Notes: a model not told the origin generated them from the letters alone. A DNA stretch of 64,000 nucleotides from Metopolophium dirhodum (GCF_019925205.1 NC_083568.1:13886393-13950392), one strand, 5' to 3'. Shown: positions 39,561 through 51,842, counted from the stretch's first letter. Numbers and translations: made by a program.

Positions 39561-40175
39561 AGTCCGTTGGCAATAAAATATTTGCCAATTGTAGAGAATT
39601 CGATCTATACGAAAGAAGAGAGAAAAAAAAAGAGAAATTTCCTTTGTCATTGCATTGTGTGCGCGAATAACGGGACAGGAAAAAGGAATGAAAAAAAAAA
39701 AGTGAAGGGGTGTGGAACTGGTTTTCATACCGCCTGGTGAAAATCATGTGCAGACACCGTACTACAAACACACGCGCGTAAGTAGGCCAAAACAAAACGG
39801 AAATGCCCTAAAAAATTTTATATACACACACAAAATAATTAAAACCCGACTGTAGTAAGATCCTGTTAGCGATTACTAATCAATATCATAATAATATAAA
39901 CGGAATTTTATCGTCTCACGGACACAACGACTAGAATGTCGTGGGAAAATCGATGGAAAACGCCGGAAAAATCGCATCGATTTATAATATTATAATAACA
40001 ATGAACAATGTACCCAATAATATTTAATAATAACAACAATAAAATGTCGCGACCTTAAATAAATCACATAATTCGGCCACCCCGGGAGGCGGGGAGAGGG
40101 CTGGCTATTGTTGTTGCCATTATATTATTATTATTATCGTCATAGTCGAATATTTCACAGGCACTATACACTTAC

Positions 40176-40349
40176 CCCTAAGTACGGACTGCAGGCGGAC
40201 AACACGACTTTGTGAGCTTTCAGGTATCGTCCCTCTGCGGCCAGCGTGCAATCCACAAGGGTGCCGCTCTCCAGGAGGCTGTCGAACACCGAAATCAGTG
40301 TCCTCTGGTGGTTGTTCCATCGCAGGCAAAACTGTTGGCTGACGGACAT
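40176..40349 (-). CDS. lola: lola constant exon 1: start codon and first half of BTB domain
   Basis: The start codon is at 40347-40349. 58 codons end at the donor TTAGGG|GTAAGTG (phase 0). The sequence MSVSQQFCLRWNNHQRTLIS followed by VFDSLLESGTLVDCTLAAEG and HKVVLSACSPYLG is the canonical insect BTB start (QFCLRWNNHQ, D-CTL, HK-VLSACSPY) and joins in frame to VLLSQHQEKHP of the next exon. No in-frame upstream methionine gives a better start. The exon lies inside the GC-rich tract next to the presumed promoter. Lola is a BTB zinc-finger transcription factor needed in axon guidance and many cell-fate decisions in Drosophila. Confidence 0.97.
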
Positions 40350-41890
40350 GACGGCGTGTAGTGGCGGTAGTTTGTGCGCGCCGCGGCCTTTGGTCTTTCA
40401 CACGTTTTCACGGACGGGCGGCGGGGCGCCGGGATCGGACGTCGGCGGCGGTGATGATGATGACGATGACCACGATGATACTGATAATGATATGGGTACG
40501 AGTGCACCGCACCGGGGAGTGACGACGACGACGATCGGTCCGCTACGCGAAACTCGGTACGCCGGATACTGTTGTACTGGCGTTGGATCTACGCGTCCGA
40601 TGCGCCGTTCTACTGGATCCGCGGCATCGCGACGAGTGGAAAAATTCGACGGCGGCGCCGATAGCGATATGCACACCACACAAACACAACGGTTCTCGGT
40701 CGGTCGGTCGCGGTCGCGGTGCAGGAAAGAATAGAAAAAAATCTAATATCACGACAAATTATTTTATTAAGTCGACTATTTATTTATTGCGCGTACGGCA
40801 GCGGCATGTACAAACGAGATGATATTATTTATATTATTATTGTGATTATTACTATTATTATTATTATTATATATATACACACACACACAATGATATTGTT
40901 ATTATCACACACGACGTGTGTGCGCTGCGCTGCTGCTGGTCGGTTCGATTAAAATGTTGATATACATATACATATATCTATGAATTGTTATATATAATAG
41001 TAATAATAATAATAATAACAATATTTAGGTGTTAGACGTCGGTCGTGGTGTTATCGTCGTCGTTGTTGCGGTGCCCGGACCCGTTTTCGAAAACGCCCGG
41101 TGTGGTGCGCGGACGGCGAGACGGACGCGTTTCTTTTTCGACTACTACGACGCCACCACAGCAGCAGATCTACACGACGTTATTATATTTTCGTCCGTTT
41201 GGGCAACACAACACGTACACACGCGCACGCACGCGGAGCCTCACACGCGCAGCACACACACACACACACACACAAACGCGCACTCGCAAAGAGGCACACG
41301 CACACGCACACCTTAAAACCGATTCGGAACCCGTACGATAGAAATGCGCGCTCGTGTGTGTTGTGTGCGTGTGCGTAACGCAGCGAAGAACACCGCGCCA
41401 ACGGGCATCGATGGGTTTGGGGAGGGATACGGACGGGAGAGGGAAGTGAGGAAAAAAACAAAAACGAGGACCAAACTCGACACACAAGCGCGCGCGCGTC
41501 GGAGCACACCAGGTTCGCTGCTTTACGGCTTTACGCGCGCCAGGTTCGCTATTTCACCACGCACGCGGATAACGGCGGCGGTCTGTCGTGTGTGTGCGTA
41601 ATACGCCATAATGGATTCGTGCGACCGAACGGATGTTGGGGTCGGGCGGGCGCGCGCGCACACGCGGCTGTATCCGTCCCGACGTTGGCAACGGTTGTCG
41701 GTTTCCCGCGGCGCTGTGTTTCGATTATGGAGCATTAGCGGCGTTCGCAACGACGTTTACCCGACGTTTATTATTGCGAGACGGCAAAGAAAACGCGCCT
41801 GCTGCTATTCAAGTGCAGGCTGTATAATGTTTTTCCGTCGAGCACTCGAGCAGGCAGGGCCATGCCGAGGCCATAAGGGAGCGAGTGCAG
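40350..41890 (-). promoter_or_regulatory. CpG- and GC-rich tract: presumed lola promoter and 5'UTR
   Basis: A block of about 1.5 kb with dense CpG, (CG)n, (CA)n and (GAC/CGT)n runs in an otherwise very AT-rich window, directly upstream of the lola start codon. Many overlapping open frames on both strands here come from the composition and show no domain. I cannot place a transcription start. Confidence 0.55.
41241..41311. repeat. (CA)n-rich microsatellite tract
   Basis: Alternating CA/CG dinucleotides (CACACACACACACACA, CACACGCACACGCACAC) in the presumed lola 5' region. Confidence 0.85.
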
Positions 41891-42119
41891 TAGGGTGCCA
41901 AATTAATAAAACATATATTTATATTTCTTTTTGTTATTAACTTGTTTAAAAAAATATATTTTTTATCCATTTCAATATAACATGAATTATGAATTATAAA
42001 TTATATTTTATAATAATATGTACAATTTGTTTAGTTAAATGTCTATTATCTAACACATACATAATAATATAATAGTTTTTATAATATATCTTAGATATTC
42101 ATCATACATAATTACTACT

Positions 42120-42385
42120 AGGGGTAGGCCGATATCACTTTTAACCGTCAACCGATAAACCGATATGTTATGTAAATTTAAAACCTATAACCGATATATT
42201 CAAAACTTTTAATTTTTTATCCAAACGCATGAACCGATATTATAAAATACCCGATAATACTTACAGTTATAACCGCGCGCAGAGATGATAATATTAGATT
42301 ATACATATAATGATAAATTGGTTTTTTTTTTATATCGGTTCAAATATCGGATAAAACCGATACTGCCAATATCGGCCTAATATTG
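42120..42385. mobile_element. Inverted-repeat MITE (TAGGCCGATAT ends)
   Basis: The left end GGGGTAGGCCGATATC and the right end GCCAATATCGGCCTAATA are inverted. The interior repeats ACCGATA/TATCGGTT words many times in both orientations. About 260 bp; no coding capacity. Confidence 0.65.
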
Positions 42386-42421
42386 TTCTATGCTAATAAT
42401 TACATAGTTACTGTGGTAATA

Positions 42422-42584
42422 CAGTGAAACCTCTAAATACCTGACTCTCTAGGTCGTTAAAATATTGTTTGTTATTCGGAGATGTCCGCTATTAAGAGGA
42501 TTGTAGAAAGTGTGTAGGTAATTGGTACCTACCCAAGAAAACGGCCGCTATTGGGAGGTATGCGTTAGGGAAGGTTTCACGCTG
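42422..42584. mobile_element. TA-flanked MITE, relative of 13053-13159
   Basis: Starts CAGTGAAACCTC and ends AGGTTTCACGCTG (inverted, one inserted base), flanked by TA at 42420-42421 and 42585-42586. It shares GTCCGCTATT and GCGTTAGG with the 13.05 kb copy. Confidence 0.7.
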
Positions 42585-42589
42585 TATGT

Positions 42590-43440
42590 CTAAATAATCG
42601 TATATTTTATATAGGTAGTGGTGTACACGTATATACGGATTTGGAGGGGGGGAAGTTTATCCCCGCTTCAATTATTTACAACATAAAAACATGAAAATGT
42701 TGTTATAAAACATTATAATATAATATATAAAATATACCTATATAACCGCTTCCCAATTTGAAATTTCAGTGTAGACGAAACTAACTGTATTCGTATTTTA
42801 TTATAATATTTAAAATATAAATTTAACATTCGTATTTCGCTTCATAATTTTTTTTATGATTCACTTATCTTACTATGAACTCAACTCGTCATTTTATAAA
42901 GCATAAGCATATTATGCAGCATGCTTGCAATCATAGACGCCATTTAAATGCGGGTGGCTTGGTCCTCGATCACCCATTGAAATTTGTTTAAAAATCCATT
43001 AAAACAGATTCAAATTTTATTAAAAATTGATAATAAGACAAAATACTTTTACCTCATTTGCTCAAGTAATTAATGGCAACCATATTTAAACAATAAAAAA
43101 AAAATGATCGATTTCTATTGTGAACCTCAAAATCCACGAGGAAGCCCTCTTTAAAATGAGAATATTGGAGAATCCTTTCTTAGTGCACCTCTCTGGTACA
43201 AAGAAATAATGGAAATTTCAAAACTATAGCTATTATAGTTTAGGCTCATTTCAGTCTTGACAGTGAGGTTACGTTCAATTATAATATGTACTTACCAATA
43301 GACTTATGGATAATATTATGAATGGAAAAATAGACAATTTATGTATAGAGGCATAGAGCAATAGTAACAGTATGTTTTCGTATTGTTGATGATAATTTAG
43401 TGATCATAATATCTCTGTTATATTAAGAATGAATGAAATT
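42590..43440. other. Intergenic, no gene recognised
   Basis: AT-rich sequence with short transposon-like scraps (GTGGTGTACACG near 42618). No supported coding region. Confidence 0.4.
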
Positions 43441-43447
43441 AAGAGGA

Positions 43448-43848
43448 CGCCACACCCGCATGTGTTGTCACCGTCTTACAAACGCGTAACATACCAAATT
43501 TACGCTCAGAAATTCAAGTTTTATGCCGTTAGCTTAAAAATTAGAGTGAATCGACCTATTGTGATACTTAATGGTAAGAACATTATCTGTATTTTGTTAA
43601 AAGTTTTTTTACGATAATTCAGTTTTTAAGTGGGTTATGAGCATTTTTAATTTTCATTTATTATACACACTATAACTCACTTAAAAACGGAATTATCGTA
43701 AAAAAAATACAGATAATGTTCTTACCATCAAGTTTCACAATAGGTCGATTCACTCTAATTTTTAAGCTAACCGCATAAAACTTGAATTTTTGAGCGTAAA
43801 TTTGGTACGTTACGTGTTTGTAAAACGGAGACAATACATGCGGGTCTT
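43448..43848. mobile_element. Fold-back element with arms of about 180 bp
   Basis: Two nearly complete inverted arms, about 43451-43640 and 43668-43848 (e.g. ACAGATAATGTTCTTACCAT in the right arm is the reverse complement of the left). The terminal words CACACCCGCATGTGTTGTC and GACAATACATGCGGG match the family seen at 3319-3634. The transcript would form a long hairpin. Confidence 0.8.
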
Positions 43849-44481
43849 AAAGCACACTATTTATTTAATGGTGGGGAGGGCTTTTCACCTAGAGAGCACT
43901 CAATGATTTATTGAAATCTTGGCGCTTATTATTGCATCTAATGTTTATTTGAGTTGTCTATATTGTATATTTTGTTGTCGCAATAAAATATATTATTATT
44001 ATTTATTAATAATTATAATTACAAGACGTACCTATATTATAATTTAGAACAGTGGTTCCAATCCTGTAACCATACATTTTAAATTCAAATTTTCACGAAA
44101 CTTAAAAGAATCTTAATAATTGTAAACATAATTCTCATATATTAGCACTACATTATAGTAGGTATAAAATAATACAATATATAAATAACACGTACAATAG
44201 TAAACCGATTATTTATAATATTTTATGATTTTCTTCTTCTTCTCTTTTTTGTAGGTAGGTAGGTATTAGATTAATTATTTGAGGAAGATTTATTAATTTA
44301 AATACCTATTCATAAAAAATTATTCTGAAAAAATATGTGAATTATGCATTCGCGACCCACTATAAAAACCTCCGCACCGTAATTTGGGTCGCTCGTAGGT
44401 ATTACAATTGTATAAGCATTTTCAATAACTGGCAAACGACAATTTAGTATATAACACTATAGCTAGATAGGAAGGTATTAT

Positions 44482-44678
44482 TTATCCTATCAAATGTCTA
44501 TGAATCTGTATCACATGTCTTTTCATCGATTGATTATCAGTAAATTTTTTGTTGCAAATAAGACATTTAAATTTTGGTTGTACTCCACATTCAAATTTAA
44601 GATGTCGCCAAAGCGAGCGTTTATTTTTGTATGATCTTCCACAGTAGTTGGAGCAAAAAAATCTTGGTTCATTTTGGT
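44482..44678 (-). CDS. Upstream lola-type zinc-finger terminal exon U1
   Basis: Acceptor CAATTTTTTTCAG precedes 44678. Entry is phase 1 (G|AC CAA AAT). 65 codons: DQNEPRFF, finger 1 CSNYCGRSYKNKRSLWRHLK-F-EC, linker GVQPKFK, finger 2 CLICNKKFTDNQSMKRHVIQIH, then RHLIG and TAA at 44482-44484. The architecture (first finger ending in Cys, ECG-x-x-P linker, terminal exon) is that of the lola array, and the phase fits the lola constant donor. However, it lies about 4.1 kb 5' of the lola start exon on the same strand, so ordinary cis-splicing cannot join them. It differs from the array in its C-x3-C first finger. It may belong to a paralogous gene whose BTB exons are beyond 64 kb, may be trans-spliced, or may be non-functional. 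Confidence 0.8.
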
Positions 44679-45044
44679 CTGAAAAAAATTGTATCAATAC
44701 TATATTTATAAAATTAAAATAGTTTGTTAGCATAGGTAGCAATAATATAAAATTGTAAACTAAGCATACTGCTGTACCGCCTGTACCAAAACATACATAT
44801 GCATCATACATTTATAAACTTAAAATTATAAAATATATTGTAGGTATTTAACATAATAGATATATTAAAATAATACCACCTAATACTAAAATATTTATTA
44901 ATGTATCCGATATTTAAATTTGAAGGTGTAATTGAATGACTGGTAGCCCCCTCAGATTTCCTTTAGTCCCTATATACATTATATTAATAATTTACTTATT
45001 AAAACAAATGCTAGGACTGAAGCCCTGTTAACTTTACGGTCTAG

Positions 45045-45525
45045 CGATTGTAAACTCGGGCCGTGTTTTTTACAGGTAAAAATTATTTAGGTATAAACTT
45101 AGCCCGGGGCTTTTTCAGGTAAAAATGATTGACGTGTAAACTCGGCCTGAATAAAAATGTACATATAATATTTTTGAGAACCATTTAGCATTAACCAGAG
45201 GACACCATGAGGAGGCGATTCTCATTATCCTCCAAAAATTATTTTCATTTTAATATTGTTATTCATACCTAGTATGCAATTCGTTGTATAAGTGTAAAAT
45301 TTAAGTAATATGATTCAATATTAAAAAATATAAGTAAAATGTATTTGCAAAATAAATTATGTTATGCTTATTATATTTTATTGGTCAAAATTATCGGGCC
45401 GAGTTTACAACCAACCTTCTTCTTAAATTTCAGGGCCGATTTTACAATCTACCTATTTTACTAATTACAATTCCCGGGCCGAGTTTACATTAAAAAAGGT
45501 AACTTCGGCCCAGTTTACATTTGCT
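45045..45525. repeat. Inverted-repeat element with repeated GTAAACTCGGGCC words
   Basis: Three copies of TGTAAACTCGGGCC-like words on the left (about 45050, 45090, 45135) and four inverted copies (GGGCCGAGTTTACA) on the right (about 45396, 45432, 45477, 45510) around an AT-rich centre. Looks like a MITE with subterminal repeats. Confidence 0.6.
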
Positions 45526-45627
45526 TGTTATGCCTATGGTGGTCACAGGTTACCTCAAAATAGCAACATACCTACCTTATTTAGATAGGTATACGTATAC
45601 CTATACACGGTTACACGGTACGGCTAT

Positions 45628-46230
45628 TGAACGATTAAGAACGTTATACCTTTTTGGCCAAACGATTGAGAACACTTAAAAATAACAAAGAACTTACCGC
45701 TGACCCCAAAAAAACCCCAAAAAGAATACGATTGAGAACGAATTTACGTGCAACGTTGCCATATCGTTTATTTGGCTATTGAAATATTTATATGCCCGTA
45801 TGCATAAAATAAATATTCTTGAAAAAAGTCATCAATTAATAATTGTTAAAACAATTAAAATATTCATACTGAGGATATAATAATCCTTAAATATGGTTTT
45901 ACAAAAATATAAACTATATGTAATATTAGATGTAGGTATTCGTTATACTTATATTGATAGATCATTAGTAAATAGGTAGTAATTACCAACATTTTTAGAT
46001 CATCTAAGACCCCTAATCTACTTAACCTATTGGCTATTGCCATAGGGCATAGACATATTATTCTTAGTACCTTGACTCTAACTATCGTAGATATTTTCAA
46101 CATTGTTTCTGCTTGAGTTTCAGATTAAAGTTAAATAACAATTAACATAATATATTGCTAATTCAATATCAACAAATTATCGTGCTTAAATTATCAAAAA
46201 ATAAAATATCGAGCGTTCTCAATCGTATTT
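45628..46230. repeat. Repeated and inverted ACGATTGAGAAC words
   Basis: ACGATTAAGAACG at about 45631, ACGATTGAGAAC at about 45662 and 45729, and the inverse CGTTCTCAATCGTA at about 46214. Suggests a second inverted-repeat element next to the previous one. Boundaries uncertain. Confidence 0.45.
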
Positions 46231-46519
46231 TACCGCACAGTACAACTATAATCGCAATATTACTCTAGGGATTAAAAAGTAAGGTTCAGTACTCAATAAC
46301 AATATATTCTGTATCACTTATATAATATAATGTACTCTAATATTACCAAAACATAATATATCGAAGGTTGAGTATAATATTATTATTTATTACTGTTTAA
46401 ATGGACTTCAATTTCACTATTACGGGGAGACGAAAAACTATCGACTACCTGGGTTAGGTATTTAATTATATCTTATAGTATACCTATATATTGTACCAGC
46501 TATACCAGCTACATGTAAT

Positions 46520-48502
46520 CAAGGGCGTCCGCAGGAATTTGTAAAGGGGAGGGCAAAATATTTTCTTTTTTACATTTTTTGTCTCACTATCCTATTAGTT
46601 ATAAAGTATTTTTGTGACATATTTTCTTTCATATAGACAAGGAATGTAAACATATTTATGAATTATACGTACGAATAGTTAGTTAAAACTTCATCTTGCA
46701 GCATTATAATTGTAATTATTTGTTATGTAATTTTAAATTATCAAATACATTTTTTTTAATAGATAAAATGTTACCGTTGGTTTTATAATTTTAGGTAATT
46801 TATAAAATTTAATATTTCTAGCTTATTCAGTCATTGATACTACAAACTTCAAAAGTTGTAGCTATTGTAAGTGGTATGCCATCTATGAATTTTAAATTTT
46901 TTTATCAAAAAAGAAAAAACTTGATTGACACTGCAGTATTGGCGTATTGCACTTGGTCCCACCACTACATCTAATAATCTATAAAAGCAACGTTCTTATT
47001 TCTGACTCTGAATCGAGTGTAATAAAATTCACTCTGTAAAAAAAAAGAAAATGTTTTTATTTTTAATTTAAAAATAGTTTATTTTATGATATTTTATATA
47101 AAACGGTAATGATTGAGGTTGGGATTATAATGAACTTTGCATTGTTTTTCAAATCCACGCAATACTCGTTTTATAACATACCTACATTGAATTTTTTGAC
47201 GATTTTAAATTTAAGGCCATTTTTTGCATTTAAAGATTTTTAGAACATTTTGAAGTTTATTCTAAATTTAAATTTAAAATTTTATTTTTAAATTTGAACA
47301 TGTTTTTATATGATTTTATAGTAAATATATGATCTAAAGTTTAAACCTATAGTTACAGAAAAAAAAATTAATTTTCAGATTAAATTAGTAGTCTAAATGA
47401 TAAGTTATAACTATTAAACTTTTCTACAATCATTTAAAAGTTTAAAATGTATATAAGAATTTATATCTTTAATATTAAAAAGGTGGGTAAGTGGATATCG
47501 CTCTGCTGTACAGTAGGTTGCAAGTGGGTCGCTATAATGGATGGTATTAAATTTGAATTCAATGATATAATATCATTGGATAAGAAAAACGATTCTGAGC
47601 GAAAACGGTCAGTCAGCCTATGATATTACCAAGTATATATTTGATGATATATTTGATGATATTATTTTGAATAAAGTAATTTATATATAACCTATTTACG
47701 TGGAACCTTGTTTTCAATTTTCAATCCTTAGCTGTAAAAGTTGAACATTTTATACATTTTTAACTACAAAATAATTATAAAATTATAAATTTGATAAATG
47801 TTGTCAAAATTTGAACTTTAAATGCTTATAAAAAAATTAGATCGATATATCAGGAGCCTTATATTAAATTTTCACGCTTTTTTACTAACAAATACTTACT
47901 ACTTATAGAAAAAAAAACTAAAAATAATGGAAACTGAAAATGTCCGTAAACAGCTCAAAAAGTGTCAAATTATTTTCAAAATTTTACCGTGTATAGAAAA
48001 TGCTAATATAAACGTTTAGTCAAAATTTCATGTACCTACGGTCATTTGTTTTAATTACACCAAAAACCAAAATCGATTTTCTCGTAAACAGATTTTGCGT
48101 AAAAATTCCCGTTTTTCCTTAATTTTTCTTTTGTTTTTCACGTCGCGTTTGAAAACTACTGAGAAATTTTTACTTTTGACCCCCTTAAAGTACCAACTAG
48201 ATTCACTTTCCTATCAGAAAAGTTACTGTTTTGAAGAAAATCCAAGCACTTTTACTGTCCTAAAAAGTGATAACAGACACACAAAAAAAAAACACACATC
48301 ATTGTAAAATCAATACATTCATCACTTCGCTCAGAATCTTAAATAAAAATAATTTAGTCCACTATTTAGAATTGTTAGGTCAGTTTTAGTTTTTTTAAAA
48401 CATTAAAATCATCAATGATAATATATGAAAATCAACCCAGAAAAAGCCAAGGGAGGGGCAACTGCCTTTACTTGCCCCCCCCCCCCCCTGCGGACGCCCT
48501 TG
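46520..48502. mobile_element. hAT-type non-autonomous element carrying a nested TIR family A copy
   Basis: Starts CAAGGGCGTCCGCAGG and ends CCTGCGGACGCCCTTG, a perfect 16-bp inverted repeat, flanked by perfect 8-bp direct repeats CATGTAAT (46512-46519 and 48503-48510). 1983 bp in total, of which about 47481-48339 is a later insertion. A run of 15 or more C lies just inside the right end. No transposase frame is recognisable. Confidence 0.9.
47481..48339. mobile_element. TIR family A element, copy 3 (nested)
   Basis: Starts AGGTGGGTAAGTGGATATCG and runs in the same orientation as copy 1 to TTCGCTCAGAATCTT. The far inverted terminus present in copy 1 is absent. It lies inside the hAT element, so it is younger than that insertion. 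Confidence 0.75.
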
Positions 48503-48728
48503 CATGTAATCACAGTTAGATAATATTCTATTAAATTGAGTACGATAATTAATGGGCATCTTAATTGTTTTGTTTTTGTAGAAACGTAGGTTAAGCGCAG
48601 CGTCGTATTTCTGGATACCTAGTCGATTGACGACTCGGTGTGCGTAATATTACTTTTTACGATTTTAATAATTTGTACGTTTTCTAGATTAAAAAATTTA
48701 TGTACATTTTATTATAATAAACATTATA

Positions 48729-49140
48729 TTAAGGGGATTCCACCCCATAATTTTTTGTCTTTGTCTAACACAAGTGACATAGGATTTGGTTACGAGTTAT
48801 ACTCCAAACATATCAAATGATGTGATAAAGTGATAAGAATTCTAAAAACAAATTTGAACTTGTCGTCAATTTTTTGATTTTAACTTCTCCAATGATTGTA
48901 ATATGACAATTTTTTCAATTACTCTTTTTTAATATAACTTTTTTAGGAATTTGGACAATAATAACATAAATGTGGGAAAGTTGATTACAAGTAGACTTGA
49001 AAAATTCAAATCTGTTTTCAGAATTCTTATCGCTTTACTTTATCAATTGATTGCGACATTTAGCAAAGAACACATCAACAATTCTATGTTGCCCGTTTGT
49101 TAGACCAAAGACAGAAAATCACCGGGTGGAATCTCTTTAA
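48729..49140. mobile_element. TTAA-flanked MITE (piggyBac-like target site)
   Basis: 412 bp beginning TTAAGGGGATTCCACCC and ending, inverted, TTAAAGAGATTCCACCC, followed on both sides by TTTTTTGTCTTTG/TTTTCTGTCTTTGG-like subterminal sequence and TCTAACA. TTAA at both extremes is the piggyBac-type target duplication. No coding frame. A fragment of the same family is at 31313-31376. Confidence 0.75.
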
Positions 49141-49165
49141 TTACTTTCAATAAAAATTAAATTTT

Positions 49166-50062
49166 TAGATTCTGAGCGAAGCGATGAATGTATTGACTGT
49201 ACAATGATGTGTGTTTATTTTTTATTTTTTTTTTGTGTCTGTCATCACCTTTTAGGACAGTAAAAGTGCTTGGATTTTCTTTAATAGTAACTTTTCTGAT
49301 AGGAAAGTGAATCTAGTTGGTACTTTGAGAGGTCAAGAGTTTAATTTCCTAGTAGTTTTCAAAAGCGACGAGAAAAACAAAAGAAAAATTAAGGTAAAAC
49401 GGGAATTTTTACGCAAAATCTGTTTTTGAGAAAATCGATTTTGGTTTTTAGTGTAACTCTAAAACAAATGACCGTAGGGACATGAAATTTTGACTGAATG
49501 TTTATAACTGCATTTCCTATACTCCATAACATTTTCCAAATATTTTGACACTTTTTGAGCTGTTTACGGACATTGTCTGTTTTCAATTTTTTTAGTTTTT
49601 TTTTTTCTATAAATATCATTAAAATTTTATTTGTGCGGTAGAAAATCGTGAAAATTTAATGCAAGGCTCCTGATATATTGTTACAATAGCAGCTGAAAAA
49701 TATTGAAAATATATAGGCACAACTTTTTTTTATAAGCATTTAAGTTCAAATTTTGACAAAATTTATCAAATTTAAAATGTAATAATTATTTTGTAGTTCA
49801 AAATTTATAAAATGTTAAACTTTTGTGACTAAGGATTAAAAATTTAAAACAAGATTCCACGTAAAGAGGTTATATATAAATTACTTTATTCACAATAATA
49901 TCATCAAATATACTTGGTAATATCGGACTGACGGACCGTTTTCGCTCAGAATCGTTTTTCTTATACAATGATATTATATTATTGAATTCAAATTTAACAC
50001 CATCCATTACAGTGACCCACTTGTAACATACTGTACAGCAGAGCGACATCCACTTACCCACA
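49166..50062. mobile_element. TIR family A element, copy 4 (inverted)
   Basis: From TAGATTCTGAGCGAAGCG at 49166 to GCGACATCCACTTACCCACA at about 50062, i.e. opposite orientation to copies 1 and 3. It closely matches copy 1 throughout. The 76-codon open frame inside also occurs broken in other copies and shows no domain. Confidence 0.75.
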
Positions 50063-50069
50063 TTTTTTT

Positions 50070-51842
50070 TACATATGTAGGTACCTAGGTACAATGTAAG
50101 AATAATCTGTATTGTAAGATAAAAGAACGAGAACAAGACACAGTAGCGTGATTGAAGTCCATGATCCATCATCCTTAGCATTACTTAAGAGTTAAGATAC
50201 GAACTTGGGGTTTGATAAATTTACCGTGATTCAAAATTATAAAATATTAAAAATTGTTTCGTCAAAAGTTTTCAAAATTTTACAGATTTTAATTAATTAG
50301 AAATTAGAATAGGTTTAATGGCTATCTAAGCTATTACTACTAAGCTTGGTAGTAGTAACTTACCTACATAATATATAAGACATTTTATGTCGCTGAAATG
50401 TTTGATAATAACGCAGTGTTGTTATTTATTTATTAATAAAACGTTAACTATTTTATTATTTTATCATGATAAAGAAGTGAAAAATAGATTTGAAGAATTG
50501 TATAATTAAATTATTTAATTAGATACCTAACTATATTTTACTTTCTTATTAGTTATTTCTAACAACAGTAGGTACTTATAATGAGGAATATGGACACATT
50601 AATTCATTAGGGATAGTAATCACTAATCAGCAATCTGAGACCATAAATTATTTTCACAATATTGGGCTTAGGCGATCCACCATTCTACCCTGTAAATCTC
50701 GCTCGATAAGCACTATTATATTATAATGTTAAAGGTTCAGGTACCGCATTAGAGTTGTTATGTGGTGTAATACCTATACAGTACCTATATATCTTTTCAC
50801 GCCCACTCAATATCTAGCGCACGCAGGGTTTTAGTTCAGTTAAGGTTTCACCTCAGTAAATAATTTACATTATTTTTTTCTTAACAGTTTTAATACAACA
50901 AATTATGGTTAGTCTCAATCAATGAAGAAATATAGTCTACATTTACAGTGTTTAATCTGGTCATCTATAGAGCCTCTTCGGGCCGTAATAAATGTGGTAA
51001 TACACGATGACACACCATCGATTATGGCAGACGCGCAGACGTTTAGCAATGTTCTAAATTAACCAAAAAAAAAAACTGAAACTATGATTACCGATGTCTT
51101 TGTCATATTCAAAAATTTATTTTATATCTATTAAAAATGACCAACAATTGATTTGTGCGTACCTACTACCTACCAAAATGGTGATAAATAAGATTTTTTA
51201 TAGAAAAAAGAAATTTCAGGGGAGTCAGAACCTCTGCGTATGACACTGCATCCACTCTAAACATCATATTGAATCCTAATATTAAATTACATAATTAATA
51301 TTCAAAGGGTTTTTATTTTTTTAATTTTATTATTACTTTAATAAATAAAAAAAATATTAAACATAAAACAATTTTTTTTATAAATTATTAATTAGTTAGG
51401 TACAAAATCACAAATAATATCAAAAATAATAAATGTATACATGTGAACATGTTTATTATTCAGATTAGCGTTTACATATTTTGATTAATTCGACATTTAT
51501 GATTAATGGATTAACTGTATTAGCTTATTATAGATAATAAATTAATATAAGTTACAACATAATAAAACATCGGTACTATAAAATAAAGTATAAAGTACTA
51601 TAAACGATGGTCCGATTCTAAGAGTTAAGACCTATAAATTTAATTTCTACTTTCCACTTTTCAAGCTATCAGTACCATGTACGAGAATACCTATATACAT
51701 ATTATTATTATTATATTATATAAAGTATCTAGTGGGCGTGACTAGTACATCGAGTAATAAATTGCTTTAGTAGTTCTCACTTATTTCAACAGATGTCGTT
51801 GAAAGTATCGTTTAAATATAATTGAACTCGAGTCCAAATAAA
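50070..51842. other. Intergenic, no gene recognised
   Basis: 1.8 kb of AT-rich sequence between a transposon and zinc-finger exon U2. Nothing supportable. Confidence 0.4.

Larger units (their letters stand above)
34877..40175. other. First coding intron of lola (5.3 kb)
   Basis: Separates the two BTB exons. AT-rich, with a degraded TIR family A copy (about 35690-36123), a GC-rich MITE (36596-36833), (TA)n at 37423-37440 and (ATT)n/(ATC)n at 39508-39560. Long open frames near 39.35-39.8 kb arise from the trinucleotide repeat. Confidence 0.6.

Noticed and set aside
39346..39795. 149-codon - strand frame with long Asp/Asn runs
   Set aside because: Translation of a trinucleotide microsatellite in an intron.
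40246..40734. 162-codon open frame on the + strand and several overlapping ones to 41.9 kb
   Set aside because: They lie in the GC-rich tract, overlap the lola BTB exon on the other strand, are dominated by simple repeats (Asp runs, His/Thr runs) and show no domain.
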